A stretch of 64,000 nucleotides of DNA from Anseranas semipalmata (taxonomy: Eukaryota; Chordata; Aves; Anseriformes; Anseranatidae). A model generated the notes under the pieces. The model did not search any database. It saw only the letters and a program-made list of their open reading frames with translations, and was not told where the DNA came from. The DNA lies in assembly GCA_013399115.1 (NCBI GenBank), contig VXAA01003176.1, positions 867,104-931,103 of the forward strand, written 5' to 3'. The translations under genes and the position numbers were made by a program. Shown piece after piece: positions 38,438-50,988 of this stretch (position 1 is the first letter of the stretch; each line of letters starts with the position of its first letter).

Positions 38438-38970
38438 GAATCACAAAACCATTTAGGTTGGAAGAGACCTCCAAGATCACCTAGTCCAACCTAAGACCTA
38501 ACACTAACAAGCCCTCCACTAGACCATGTCACTAAGCTCTACATCTAAACGTCTTTTAAATACATCCAGGGATGGTGACTCAACCCCCTCCCTGGGCAGC
38601 CTATTCCAATGCCTAACAACCATTTCAGTAAAGAAGTTTTCCCTAATATCCGACCTAAACCTCCCCTGGCACAACTTCAGCCCATTCCCCCTCGTCCTAT
38701 CACCTGGCATGCTGGAGAAGAGACCGATCCCCACCTCGCTACAGCCTCCTTTAAGGTACCTGTAGAGAGCAATAAGGTTGCCCCTGAGCCTCCTCTTCTC
38801 CAGGCTAAACAACCCCAGCTGCCTCAGCCGCTCCTCGTAGGACTTGTTCTCCAGACCCCTCACCAGCTTCGTTGCCCTTCTCTGGACACGCTCCAGCACC
38901 CCAATGTCCCTCCTGTAGTGAGGGGCCCCAAACTGAACACAGTGCTCGAGGTGCGGCCTCACCAGAGCCA
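38438..38970 (-). mobile_element. Young CR1 LINE 3' end with open ORF2 C-terminus
   Basis: A well-preserved CR1 in minus orientation. A 150-codon frame (38519-38971, minus) encodes the end of the CR1 ORF2 protein, downstream of the reverse-transcriptase core. It includes [49 protein letters not shown], and [14 protein letters not shown] before a TAG. The 3' UTR then reads into the terminal TTCTGTGA-type words at 38438-38450. It is 5'-truncated and so cannot move by itself. Its 3' end is nearly the same as that of the copy at 57.5 kb, so both come from one recently active subfamily. Confidence 0.97.
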
Positions 38971-40358
38971 CAGGTGGTCAAAGACTTAGTTTGATACAGT
39001 AATACAGTAAAAACTAGACAGCCATTCTTCAACTTTGATTCAGTTTTGATCAATATCTATAGAAAGGAGGGTTATTAAGCCCCATAAATATATAATAGAA
39101 TATTATTATCAAAAGAAACTTAGCACTCAACAGTAAGGACAAGCCAGAAATAGATTTGCCAGTGTAACCTTCATTTGTTTTCAAGTGTCAAAATTTCTAT
39201 AATGGCCTCAATTCAATGCACACGTTGGGGTATTTTCCATCTAGTTTCTGTTCTACTAAGCACCATTCACAACATTCATAGGGTATGACGTGCCTAAAGA
39301 CAAACTTATTTATGTTAATGAAGCAAGTTGTCTCATTTGTGGTAGCTGGTAAAGAGCTTTGTTCTCCTAACCCTCTTACTCATACAGCATGAGTCAATAG
39401 ACTAAATGAAGTCTAAGAAATAAACATTAGGGATATTCAGGATATTTGGATGGCATCAGCAAATGTGAATCTGTCCAAGAAGTCGCTCTAAATGTCAGCA
39501 TCAGATTCTCATATGATTATCTACCCATTAGAAGATAACTTTCTTCTTGAGTGACAGCTATACACATTTAGCTTGGTCTCTCAGGAGACATTCTGTTGAG
39601 CTCTATTCTGACTTCAGGTTTTAAATAGGCCAAAATATGTCAAATTATCATTTGTAGACAAGTACGAAGTCCTTCCAGACATTCTTTTTCTTACAACATT
39701 TCCCAGGCTATATGTCAGTATAATACCAGACTTTATTTACAAGGTGCATCCAGTATATTTAACATGTATTGCAATGACAAATTGCAGTTAGTTTTTCCAA
39801 GACACCCACAGACTGCTCAGAAAAATGACTTTTTCTACCAGGTGAATTTTGGAGATAATTTGTTTTCCTACTCTTCCATTTTAAAAATGGGAATTTTGTC
39901 TCATACGTTAAACACTTTCATAAACACCCACTTCAGACTGAGGAAAAATTAGCCCAATTCATTCAGAAAGCTAGTTAAAGAGAAGTAATTACTCAGAATT
40001 CAACTCCTTGTCATTGTGTAGAGACCTGCAAAATTCCCAGCTGCATAAATCCGTGTATAAATCAATTTCAGAATAATTAAAAAGCCCTGCTATTTTAACC
40101 CAAACCCCTCTGAGACAAGTTTGAGCCAAGAGCAATATCTGGGTTTGGGGTAAGCTTCTGGCAGCTTTTTGTAAGGAAAAATATAACACATGCTTTACTA
40201 CTCTGTTGGTAGTTGTGGCTTCTGCATGGTAGGGGTTATCTCAGAAGAAACAATGCATATAAAGCCACACTATTATTTGTATTATCTAGGTGATCTTAAG
40301 GCAGTTTATGGACAGAATGCTACTTAATTTACATATTATGCATCTCCTTCCTTTTCAG
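38971..40358. other. No supported gene
   Basis: Plain AT-rich sequence. No repeat, RNA gene or open frame stands out. It would be intron if the exon candidate at 40359 is real. Confidence 0.5.
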
Positions 40359-40602
40359 GCTCAGAAATACACTGTTACAGTGAGATGTTGTCCCCAACTT
40401 CCTAAGGAAAAGAAGCAGCTTGCAAAGCCCAACTGTGGTGCCATTAGACAGTCTGGTGCCACGCTGGCTTATTTTAGGAGATCCCGAAGCATCCACCAAA
40501 ACATTAACAAAAGCACATCTTCCCCAGATGTGTCCACTGAAGGCCTCTCAACCTTAGAGCACTACAGTTTTCTATATAAAAAAAATGAAAGCACCATTAT
40601 TG
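40359..40602 (+). CDS. Best exon candidate in the window: 81 codons, strong splice sites
   Basis: A good acceptor ('catctccttccttttcag|G') and a near-consensus donor (ATTG|GTAAGA) bracket 244 bases that are open in one frame from the first base: 81 full codons plus one base, phase 0 to phase 1. The peptide begins AQKYTVTVRCC and has a basic patch (RRSRS). A Ser/Thr-rich part follows (NKSTSSPDVSTEG) and then LEHYSFLYKKNEST, the look of a disordered regulatory region of an intracellular protein. No domain or family is recognised. The gene would run on the plus strand. A possible next exon with compatible phase is at 60605-60645. Open length, signal strength and phase agree, but a chance block of this size is possible in 64 kb. 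Confidence 0.45.
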
Positions 40603-41540
40603 GTAAGATCTCTTAAATTGGACTACATTCTTGGAAAGCAGTTTACAGTGAGCACTTCCAGCATACCCATAGCTGTCTATATTCCTTCCTTCAGGTAATA
40701 CAGTAGAGGATAATGGCAAGCACTGCTCGCAATTTTCAAGAGGAACATGAAGGTATTCTTTGATATTATGTTGTCCTGTATCTGTCAAAGTGTGGTAAGA
40801 TTTGTTCCATCTTAGTGGCCATAGTCAGGCAGGAGCAGGGCTGGCACAGTATGCACACAAGATTGCGAGACTCGAGGATGAAGAGGCAGAGCACAGGCTT
40901 ACATCTGGACCTCTGAACTAGAAAAAAAGGCTGTGGATTTTTTTTTTTTTTTTTTCCAGTGTGTCTCACTTAGCCAATGAGGAACACAAGTAGGACCGAG
41001 TGAATACTTGTCATGATTTTTTCTATAATACAGTTCAAATTCAAACTAGTGTTATCAATTTCTCTGCTCAGCTAGCTCTGTGAATCTAAAGGTTAAACTC
41101 CAGAATTACAATCTAACAGATTATTCAGAAACCCAGCAAGGACTGTTTAAGCCGTTTGGTATCCATGTTGTCAAAAAGGAGATTCACAGTGAAAAGATTT
41201 TTATATCCCTTCTGGACAATTGTGTAAACCAGACTGACCAACTTTAAGATTCCTTATCAGAATTTTGAAAGGCCTTCTGGAAAAGGCTTTGAGATGGATA
41301 AAAGATGATCAGAGATGGACTTAGACACAAGTCCAAACCAGGGGCTCAGTCTTGAAGAGAATGTGCAGCAACAGGAGAGAAAAAAAAAAAAAAAATCTGA
41401 GTCCCACTATTGACAATTTAAATATACTCATTTGATCAAAGAATTGGTAATCTTAATTAAGACAATGCATACATCAGCTTTTTTTTAAAAAACAAAACAA
41501 AAAACCATTCTTCTGTGGTTTAATTTTTAGGTAATCCTGT
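40603..41540. other. No gene; homopolymers
   Basis: Contains poly-T at 40938-40957 and poly-A at 41381-41396. Nothing else is recognised. Confidence 0.5.
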
Positions 41541-41607
41541 GTGGAGCCAGGAGTTGGACTCAATGATCCTTGTAGGTCCCTTCCAACTTGGGATATTATA
41601 TGACTAT
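41541..41607 (+). mobile_element. Very short CR1 3' tip
   Basis: The plus strand reads 'gtggagccaggagttggact', 'caatgatccttgtaggtccc', and 'ttccaacttgggatattata', the standard last 70 or so bases of many CR1 copies. Strongly 5'-truncated. Confidence 0.9.
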
Positions 41608-44600
41608 GCTTCTTACATTCCTAAAGATCAATAACCGATCCTTTGTTTTGGAGACACTATGCAGAATCCCTGCCATTTCACAGTAATTACGGGTCCCTGA
41701 CTAAAGCCCATAGTGGTGGATAAAACAAGTTTTATCTGCTGAGATTATCCCAAGTAAGTTCACTGTGACCCAGAGATTGATCAGCCCAAGCAACCAGTAG
41801 AGAGAACCATCCACACCAGTTTTAATACATTACATTTGGAAAGGACTCTACAGAACAGAAAAAGGGCAGAGACTCACACTCATGCAGGACTTCAAATCTA
41901 GCTGTAAGAATTTTATCCCTGCACACTGTTTCTGGGTGATACAAACAACTTGAGTTACGAAATGAACGCTTTGCCCAGTTGCTTTCTATTTTGTCTTTTA
42001 ATTGACACGCACACACACTAACTTAATACTTGGTCTGTGAAACACTCTGATGATCTATTAATGGGACTGATTGCAGTATTAGTAATCAAGTAATCAGTAA
42101 TTAACCTTCTGTATGCAAATTATACTTCTAAAGGGACTGGTTTTGCTTGCTGTATTTCATGTCTGCATGTGATGGATTCACATAAAAACAACAAAAAAAA
42201 TTGAATGTCAAAGTACTGGAAGGTTTAAGAAATTTACACTTCTTCTGCAATCCAAAGAAGTTCCAGTTATACTGAAACCTAATTAAACTTCAAGAAGTTT
42301 ATTCTCTAGGAGATATTTCTGTTACTTTTTCCACCATTTAAAATTTATTTTTACCTGAGATATTAAACCTCTCTCTCAAAGTTACCACACTGATATTCCT
42401 TGCAATTTTGCAGAGCATTAGGAACTTTCATCCCTTTTGAATACATTTCACCACAAGCTCACAAGCCTTCAAACATGCTACAGTTCTTAAGGAGCTTATG
42501 GAAACTGCAGACTGGTATAAATACATGGCACTGGCGGAGGGACAATGCCCTGTCCACAGCACGGTTACCGAGGTCCCTATGGCTGCCTGTTTAACTCAGC
42601 GGTGGTCTCCCCACATCGCACAGAAGGACTGTGCTGCTCCACTCTGGCACCGCGTGCTCAGAAGAGAAGACCATCGCTCCTTTATTAGAGTAGTGGCAGC
42701 AGAATCTACCGCACATTGCAAGCTGTGAGCGCTATTATACTGGCACGACCACGTGGAGTTTAATTCTTTCCAGCTCTGCAGGTTATGTATCATCATGTTG
42801 CTCTGTTCATGCCTTTATAAAAGAACAGCTTTGTTCAGAAAAGCTCTGTGGGAATTGAGGAATGAAAGATGCCATATAAATGTAAGATAGTACTAATGTT
42901 TTTTTAAAAACACATGCAGGGCTTACTCTTGATCTCATTGAAGTCAATGGGATTTTGCCATGCTTTGATGGGACTAGAATGGGTCTCATAGTGAGCAGGG
43001 AAGAAAGTCATTTTAAATGTTTAACAGTTACTTTAAATTTAAATTCTGATATCTCATGGCAAAGAACCATTCTAACTGCAAAGAAGCCTATGTACATCGC
43101 ACCCTGAAACACTGAACTCTCACAGATCTACCTGCCTTTAGGAAGCCTGTCTTGCAGAAGATAAGATAAATAAGAAAGGGCATTCACACGGATAACACAG
43201 GGGTCGGGAAGTTGAGCCTCAAAGCACATACTAGGTTTCTGAATAACCATCTTGGTCTAAATCAAGAAGGACACCCAGACACCTCATTCTTAAGATACCT
43301 AACTTGGGTTCACTGATAAGGCCATCTCGAGACATCAAGAGATCTGGGTCTTCAATCCAATTCCACTTCTAAAGAACAAACTATTCAGGACAGTGTTTGA
43401 ATATATTAGAAACATAAGCATTATCCTAGTACCACTGACCCTCCTGACTGAGGAAGAATATGGCTTACTGAATCAGAAACCCCCCCCCCCCCCCCACTCT
43501 TCCTGTCTCCCGATTAATAGTACAGTGGACAAGTGTTAAGGGAAGGGACTTCTGCCTACCATTTCTGCAACAAATGAAGTTGTGATCCAATGCACATTTG
43601 CTTTTCATAGAGGCAGTTATGAATTATAATCAGACCAAGACTCCCTATCCAATAAATAATGGAAGGAGCCCTGTGCAAGAGGTGCATGATTATAATTAAA
43701 GAGAAGGAAAATATTAAACATTTATACTGAATGTTGGCATTTCGTAGCTTTCCAATGTTTGACTTTGCAGTATTGATGTGGTTTTAAATGAAGTTTGTCT
43801 ACAATAATCTATGTTATAAAACACTATGCTGAAATTTCAGATTCTATCAGGCACCACAGTAGCACCTATGTGGTTCATTACTATATTCACAACATTTAAG
43901 ACCACTGCAGAGATCTTTTCTACTTGACCAGATGGAACAACAAACAGTAGTAAAGTTTAATGTTTTTACAGTAGTAAAATGGTTACTGTAAACCTTAAGA
44001 AAAAGGAGATGAGAAACTACTTTTCCACAGAGCACAAACAGGAATGACGAGTCTGGAAATTCAGGTTACAGTCAGTATTTATGTCCAGCACCTGAGTACA
44101 ACAATGAGCATTTCTGAAGCTTCTAACCCAAACTTCAGCCTTTCTGAACATTATTTTCTTCTGCTAATTTTTTACTCCATCTCACTATCCCACTCCTGTT
44201 TCCATCTCTGAATCATAGCATGTAGCCCTTCCTATTGCTGCCTTCTAACCTAAGCATCCCATTCAGTAGAACAGCTCTTCCCTTCCGAGCCCTGCCTATT
44301 GACAGATTTTGTTTTACACTAACACATTGAAGTACTGAATCTTTTGTCAATTTGAGCCTTCCTTTCTCCCCTGCTTTCCCCATTTCTGGCTTTTCCTCCC
44401 TTTGGCAGTACAACAAGAGGGCCTTTTCTCCAGCAAATCTTAAGGAGAAAACTAAAAGCAGAGAAGACACCTGCTTGTTCTCGATTCTGGTACCAAATAG
44501 CATGGTGTGCTGCAGTAATCAGAACTTTGTCAGAGACCCTGCTCAGCACCTGCATTCTTGAACAAGAGCTTGTTCACTATAGATGAAGATCCAGGTAATT

Positions 44601-45624
44601 TTAAACACATTCCTAAAGAATATGTTAAAAATGGTTATTTTTAGACTAAAAAATTATTTTTGAAGAACTAAACATTAGAAGAGAGGAAGTAAATTGCAGA
44701 ACAATCTGTTAAATGTCAAGCTTATGAAGTACAGTGGAAAAGTAATTCTACAAATTCTGGCAAAGAAGTGACCTTTCATCAGAAACGTGGACAGACAGAT
44801 GGAAATTAGACAGAGTAAAATGCATATCAGTTCTCAAAACCATTCTTTACTTAAATCTTTGAAAGAAAGGAACCATAACTAAACAGAAACAAAGAGACTC
44901 CTTAAATGGCTCGTGTTTGATTTCTAGTCATCTCTGACTTCTATTTTTCAGACACGTGTTTCACTACTTACTAATAGAAAAATTTCCTTTTACTAACAGG
45001 AAGACTTTATCTAGCAGCATTCTGAAGTAACAGAAACAGTCTATACTCTCTCTAAAGGTAGAGCTTGTATATATTTAAGGAATAATCTACCCATCCTCAC
45101 GACAAGAAGTATCTTTTTTGTCAATATTTCCACAGAGTGCACATACTTGTTTGTACTGTAGTTCAAGTTTAGAAAATAAATTTTACAGCCTACATCTAAA
45201 GATAAGGAGAAAAGCTGGATAATGCAAAACAAACAAACAAACAAAAACATATGATGCTGTACTATTAAGTATCAAGAGTTTGCTCATTTCTTACCTGAAG
45301 AACTCACTCGGAAAGCAAAATAGTTTTCTCTCACTCAAGGTACCATACGTTGCCTTTGACTGCTGAAGAAACAGGATAGGTAAATCCAAATGTGATTTAA
45401 TTACATGACAGGTGTATTTAATGAGTCCAAATTTCACCATTTAGCCATTTTTATTATCTGTAGGATGTAAACAGGATTGCAGATCCAGATTAAACCAGGC
45501 TATATCAAGCTTTGAGCAAAAATGGCTATGCTATTACAGCTTTTACACTCCTGTGACAAAGGACAGGATCACCATGTGGCTATGACCATAGAAAATGGTT
45601 GAATGCACTGATCAGAAAAAAAAG
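41608..45624. other. 4 kb with no supported gene
   Basis: Holds a 16-base poly-C run at 43480-43495. A somewhat GC-richer patch at about 42520-42780 gives overlapping frames (64-76 codons) on both strands, without splice or motif support. Confidence 0.5.
43480..43495. repeat. Poly-C run
   Basis: Sixteen C in a row after 'gaaa'. Confidence 0.95.
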
Positions 45625-45790
45625 GAAGCACTCCAGAAAAGAGCAAAAAGGAGTTCAAAGGTGGTTCCCACTTGCTCTTGAAGCAACGTGGCCAAGCACC
45701 CTTATTGGGAACAGCTGAAAAGATTTAGCTTGTTTTCACCTATGAAAACACAACGACTTCATCTGTGATGCATGAGTAAAGGTGTTGAAT
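45625..45790 (+). mobile_element. Possible very old CR1 fragment
   Basis: The plus strand has 'ctccagaaaagagcaaaaag', 'gttcaaaggtggttc', and 'ggaacagctgaaaagattta' followed by 'gcttgttttcacctatgaaa'. The same order of words occurs in CR1 ORF2 (ERVQRRATK ... [13 protein letters not shown] region), but with many differences. No termini are visible. Confidence 0.4.
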
Positions 45791-46052
45791 GCTTTTTGTG
45801 AAGAAATGACCGATATCAGCACTTTTTCCTCAGATCAGGAAGTTCAGAGGAGCTCAAGCCTGTAGAATCAAAATGTTTTAAAACGCTCAAAACAGGACTT
45901 TGCAGGTCATGGTCTGAACCTGAGGAATTGTGAGAATCTGAAAAAAAGGAAATGCAAATTCTAGAAGTTGAATTCTTATATATTGAGCATTTACAACTAA
46001 GTGGTCCTAATAATGAACCGTTCAAAATTAAATTCCCTTCCTTGATATACAG

Positions 46053-46182
46053 GTTGATTCAGTAGAGTGTAGGGAGAAAAGTGGGGAAGCCACAGTGACA
46101 GTCTATGAAATGTTACAATGGCAGTAACAATGCAGCATCTGCATTAAAATCTGTGAATCAGTCAGGAGAGTCATTGGGACAG
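46053..46182 (+). ncRNA. Exon-like block with strong splice sites but no open frame
   Basis: An acceptor with a good pyrimidine tract ('cccttccttgatatacag') and a strong donor (GGGACAG|GTGAGTTC) enclose 130 bases. All three frames contain a stop; the first frame is open for 24 codons and then reads TAA. If used, it is a noncoding-transcript exon, a poison exon or an untranslated exon. It could also be a chance pair of sites. Confidence 0.2.
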
Positions 46183-49100
46183 GTGAGTTCCTTGTTTTAG
46201 TGAAATAAGTACAGATGGGTATAAACATAAGTATTTTCATGAGCTTCCCAATCCTTGAAAAAAACTTCTGCAAGAAGGGGTACAGCCCTCTGCCTCAAAC
46301 TTGATTTTTTTTTTTTCTATTTTTATCTTTCCTTCTGGATCCTCACATGACTTCATATTCATATGGATGTATCAGGCTTTATTTCCTCGCTCTTCCAAAC
46401 AAATCTGAGTAAAACAAAGAGCCTGTCAAATGCAGCTATAACGTGGAATTTTTCTTCTAACTGCATCTGCCTTCCCAATAAACAGGCAGAAACAGTCATT
46501 TGTCACAGAAGAATAGGAGAATCCATCTTCATAGCACAAGAATGGAACAAATCTGACCATGGATTCTCTTGAGAAATCAGAAAGTTGCTCAACTTTCAAG
46601 GGCTTATTTCCTTCCTGGTGCTGGCTGGGCTAAAAGTTGAAATACGCTAACACTATCCTGTCTGTTTTTGTGTTCGCATTCTTTCATCTTCTCTTCCACG
46701 CTGCAGCCATCCTTTGTATTAGCTTGGGCCCATCTAGCAAAATAGAGCTGGTTCCTTAGATGGGCTTTCCATATCCTTTTGCAACATAAACAACAGAATG
46801 AAAAAAAGTGTGATGTTTTGTCCTTGCACAAAGACTTCCCTTTCAAGACATTTTTTTTCTTTATGGCTCCATTATGGACATCACTGTAGGCTGAAGAGTT
46901 ATACATGCGATTTCAGGACTTGTTTTAGAATTCCAGCCTAATGAAAATGAGGTCTTATGTCTGCATTTTGATGACATGGTAGATAATCATCAAATCTTCA
47001 AAGGCAGCCAGAATGGGGAAAAGTATGTAACAGAGTACTTGTTTATTTTAGAAGATAATTTCAATGAATAATATTGAATCAGTTATTCAGTACTACCAGT
47101 GAAAACCAGTAAAACAGCAGAGTTTAAGTAAGTCCTGTAATTCATTTGCACCAAATAAAAGAGCTGGTAAAACTTAAGCTTTTTGTTTTTGTAACAAGTT
47201 ACTACATTCTGTTTTCCAAACCAGAACAAACTATAGTTTTCCAAAACAAGTTTCTGAAGAAAGAAATTCTAGGAATGATGAAACTAGCTTTTGTTTAATA
47301 CTGAAAATGTTCAAATTTATATAAAAGAAATCAAACAATTCTACTGAAGTGAAAATATTTTACTGAAAATCCATGTTTCAAATTTTAAAATCTAGGAAAC
47401 TGCAATAATTTCTTTTAGTTTGTTTTCTTGAAATATGTTGACTTACTTTAAGCAGTATTTTGCATTGGAAATTTAGTACACTGACGTATTTTTTCACACA
47501 ATTTACTTGCTAAGATGGAATGAGCTTACATTGAATAAGAACAGTATCTAGGAGAAAACCCTTCCAATATACATTAAAATGTATATTTTCAATTAAATAT
47601 ATTTCCTGTGTACTGAAAAATGGCCTGCTGCTGCTTTCAATTAGTGCCAATCGAAAATAAATGGTTGTTTCAAATACTATAACTTCGTTTGACTTTTTGT
47701 AGTTCTACTATTAATTTCCTCTCACCAACACATAATGAATTCAGAATAACCTTCAGTAAAAATCTGGCTGTAATACAACAAAGAAAGTTTGATAAAAATA
47801 CAGCTGTATCTTGTGTTTACAATAGCCTTCACTGCCTGATAAAGGAAACTTAACATTTCATACATTAAAAACAATAGCACATTTTTAAATGATGAACTAT
47901 TAGACTGCATTCAAGTCTGTAAATTCTGTCACTTTAAGAAAATCTTCTGTCATCTTCAGGAAAAAAAATTCTGCCATAGATATCTCTAAATAACTTGTTA
48001 GCTCTAACATAGTTCTTCATTTGTCTTACTCCTGTAAAACTTGTGCTCCTCTCTTGTTTGGCAGTTCTGGTAAATTGTTCTGCTCAAGTATTTCTCAAAA
48101 AAATCATATAGGATGACACAAGGCTACTGTAGATACAGAGCTGACTTAGTTTTTAAGCTAGTAGTTAGAGATAATTGAGATTAAATCGTGCTCATCCTTT
48201 ACTGTTTGTCAAATGATCCTGTAATAAGTCTGTCTACCTACTGTTTAAACCAGAAGATTCTGCCAAAATGGTTAGATTATATTACTTTCACTGAAATTTC
48301 ATTTTGAAGAAAAATATATATATTTCTATACTGCTTGTTTTGATATTTTTCACAATGAAACAGTTCAATTGTTACATGAAAAAAATCTGAAAAGAATTTT
48401 TATACTAAAATATAAAAAGGGAAAAATATTCTGATAAGCACAATGAAATACAGTATGAACAATTTCCCAGTCCTTCTCACGAAGAACCTAGAGTCACTTT
48501 GTTTTTAGCTATCATAGGCAGAGATTGTCTGAAGAACAGATTTCACAATACCCATTGAAACGGTTTCAAAAATATTCAGTGCCCTCTTTCTCCACAGCAG
48601 CTGATGCTGGTCTTTCAGTTCTACCTATGACCGTGCCATTGCTGCAAAGCCCTCACAAGACTCTCTGCATTTCTTACAGAGAAATGTGGGATCCCTCTCC
48701 CTGCTGTACCACTCTCAGAGGGTTTTGCAGGCCTGGGAGCAAGGAACCCAGTATGCACGTATAGCTGCATTCCCAAGACGCAGCCTTGAGCCAGGTCATG
48801 AGAAAATGGAGAGAAACTGATGGGGTTCACCCCTCAAAGTGTATCAAACCATAATGTGCCTGTGATCAATATGTGCCGCCACTGGATGTCACTGATGTGC
48901 CACCTACACAGCATACATAATGTCAGGTAAAAGTGATCTCAAATAGGAGACCCTCTCCCACATACATTGAGACACCATTAATAAAATCTAATGAGAAGAG
49001 TTAAAGAAGCATCCGCTACCTAGTTTAACAGCAACAGATTCATATCTGTTAGAGAATAATTTACAGGTTCATTCTACAGCTAGGGGAGAAATCTCATTTT

Positions 49101-50454
49101 ACTCTGCTCTGTTATCATGTAGCCTGTCATGATATGAGATACCAAGCTCTCCAAGCACTGAATTCCCATTTCCAAAAGCTGCCCGTTGATAAAAGTGCTT
49201 CTGTGAACACTACTATTTGATATTATGTGAGGGATCGTCCAAAAATAGCTATAGTATTACATGTGGAGTAAAAATTGGGCTGTCAGAGCCAAAATAAATA
49301 TTTTAAACAAAAAGTTCCCCTCCATAAATGTGTCAGAAGGAGTTTATAGGGATCCTGTGTTATGGTCTCCCATCAGTTTCTGATTTTTCTTGGTATTTTA
49401 ATTCTTCAAAGGAAAAAAGAAAAAGAACACGATGTCTTTGGGCAAAAGTTCTCACGTTTTTGTTATCTTACAAACAAGAAACTACAAGCTGAGAGTGACA
49501 AAGAGGTATGAGGTTCTTTCTTCAACTGAAACTCCTTTTCTTCCGTTTTGTTCAATTTCCTCTTCCCATTATTGCATTCCGTGGAGGTTTTGTACATTTT
49601 TAAACTGATATTTTTTGAATTAACCTCTCAAGACAGAAAAGTATTACTTAAACCTACGTTATGGCACACTAATGACCTCCTATCACTATGTTCACTCAGG
49701 ATTTTTGCAGAAGTCCAGATGTGCCTTCCTTGATCCCAGCTGTGCTCCAAGCCTATGTGAGCTTGTGTTCCAGTCAAAGCACCGCTGAACCAAGTCAAAA
49801 CAGCACAAAGTCCTGAAAACCATCACCAATCCTAACCAAATATCCTCACTTCTCAAGACTAGGCATTGTGTTAACCATGGCGTCTGCTTGGCTTGGGTCA
49901 CGTTTGCCTGTACGTACATACAATATACTCTAAAACTATTTTGTTACTATATACACACACACACACATATACACCTATCCTCACGTATCTCAGACTTGAC
50001 ATCCTACACATCTGTTATGTCTAGCACTTCAATCTTGACAAGAGTGCAGGCTGTATTTTTTTCTGTAGCCCAGGAAACATAGCGGTGGCATCCATACGGA
50101 CCAATAGCAACAGATTCACTGCTCCTTTATTCTGACTCCAGATTACATAAACCAGAATACCACCAGGAACTTAGGGGTTACTGCGGCGGACAGAAGTATA
50201 TTTCCTCACAAGCAAATAACCACGACATACAAGCAGTGACCTTGCAAAAGATAATCTTCATTTTGAAACGACTGCCTGAAACCTGTAACAGCAGCCATGA
50301 CTAAGAGAGTAAATCAGACACCATTTATTGCAGAATCTTCTAGTATTGCTGTTCAGTTGTATGATAGCATATTGTTGGGCTGGTAGATGCACTGGTAACT
50401 GTTTATATTCTCAGCCAGTGGTTTTATCTGCTTCCATGGTAACACTGAGCATCC
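46183..50454. other. No supported gene
   Basis: AT-rich sequence with a TATACACACAC-type dinucleotide tract at about 49950-49973. No repeat family or gene is recognised. Confidence 0.5.
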
Positions 50455-50988
50455 ATGTGCACTAGAGTTAGAAATATACCCAAAGTTGACCTGTTACATG
50501 CCAGAATCATTATCTCAACCCTTAAGAAGCAGATGGGAGAAGTAAATCAAGGAAAATTAACATTGCAAGACAGTCTTTCAAATGATTTTCCTTCTGAAAG
50601 ATTTTTCATGCCTTTTTTTTTTTTTTTTTTGGTGTGTTTCAACAGAAATAGCAAAGCAATGCCTCTTAGGAGGATGATCATATGTACCCTAGGTATGAAA
50701 GAGAATACAATAGGGAAAGCTTCTGTCTTACACAGACTGTTCTGTTTTCCCTTTCTTAAACGGCTGGAAGGAATTAGGGCTGTGTTCTATATTTGTCTCT
50801 CAGGAGCTTTTTGTCAGCTAACTGAAAAGCATTTTTTCCTCCATGGTTTGCCTGTTAAGGAAGAGTTGTTCAACTCCCTTTCAATTGTGTACAGAGAGTT
50901 ATATTTGTCAGTCCTTCCTTGCACACCTAAGAGAGCAGCTAAGAGATCATCTCAAATAAGAGATTTAATACTTTCACCATTCACTTAA
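50455..50988 (+). other. Longest open frame in the window (177 codons), uncertain
   Basis: The plus frame opens with ATG, is interrupted in character by a 19-base poly-T tract at about 50612-50631 (a Phe run in translation), and ends with TAA. No conserved motif, signal peptide or domain is visible. The poly-T followed by 'ggtgtgtttcaacag' looks like a splice acceptor at 50646, and CCTAG|GTATGA at about 50691 like a donor. Part of the frame might therefore be a small exon rather than one continuous gene. For this base composition a frame of this length is uncommon but not excluded by chance. Confidence 0.18.
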
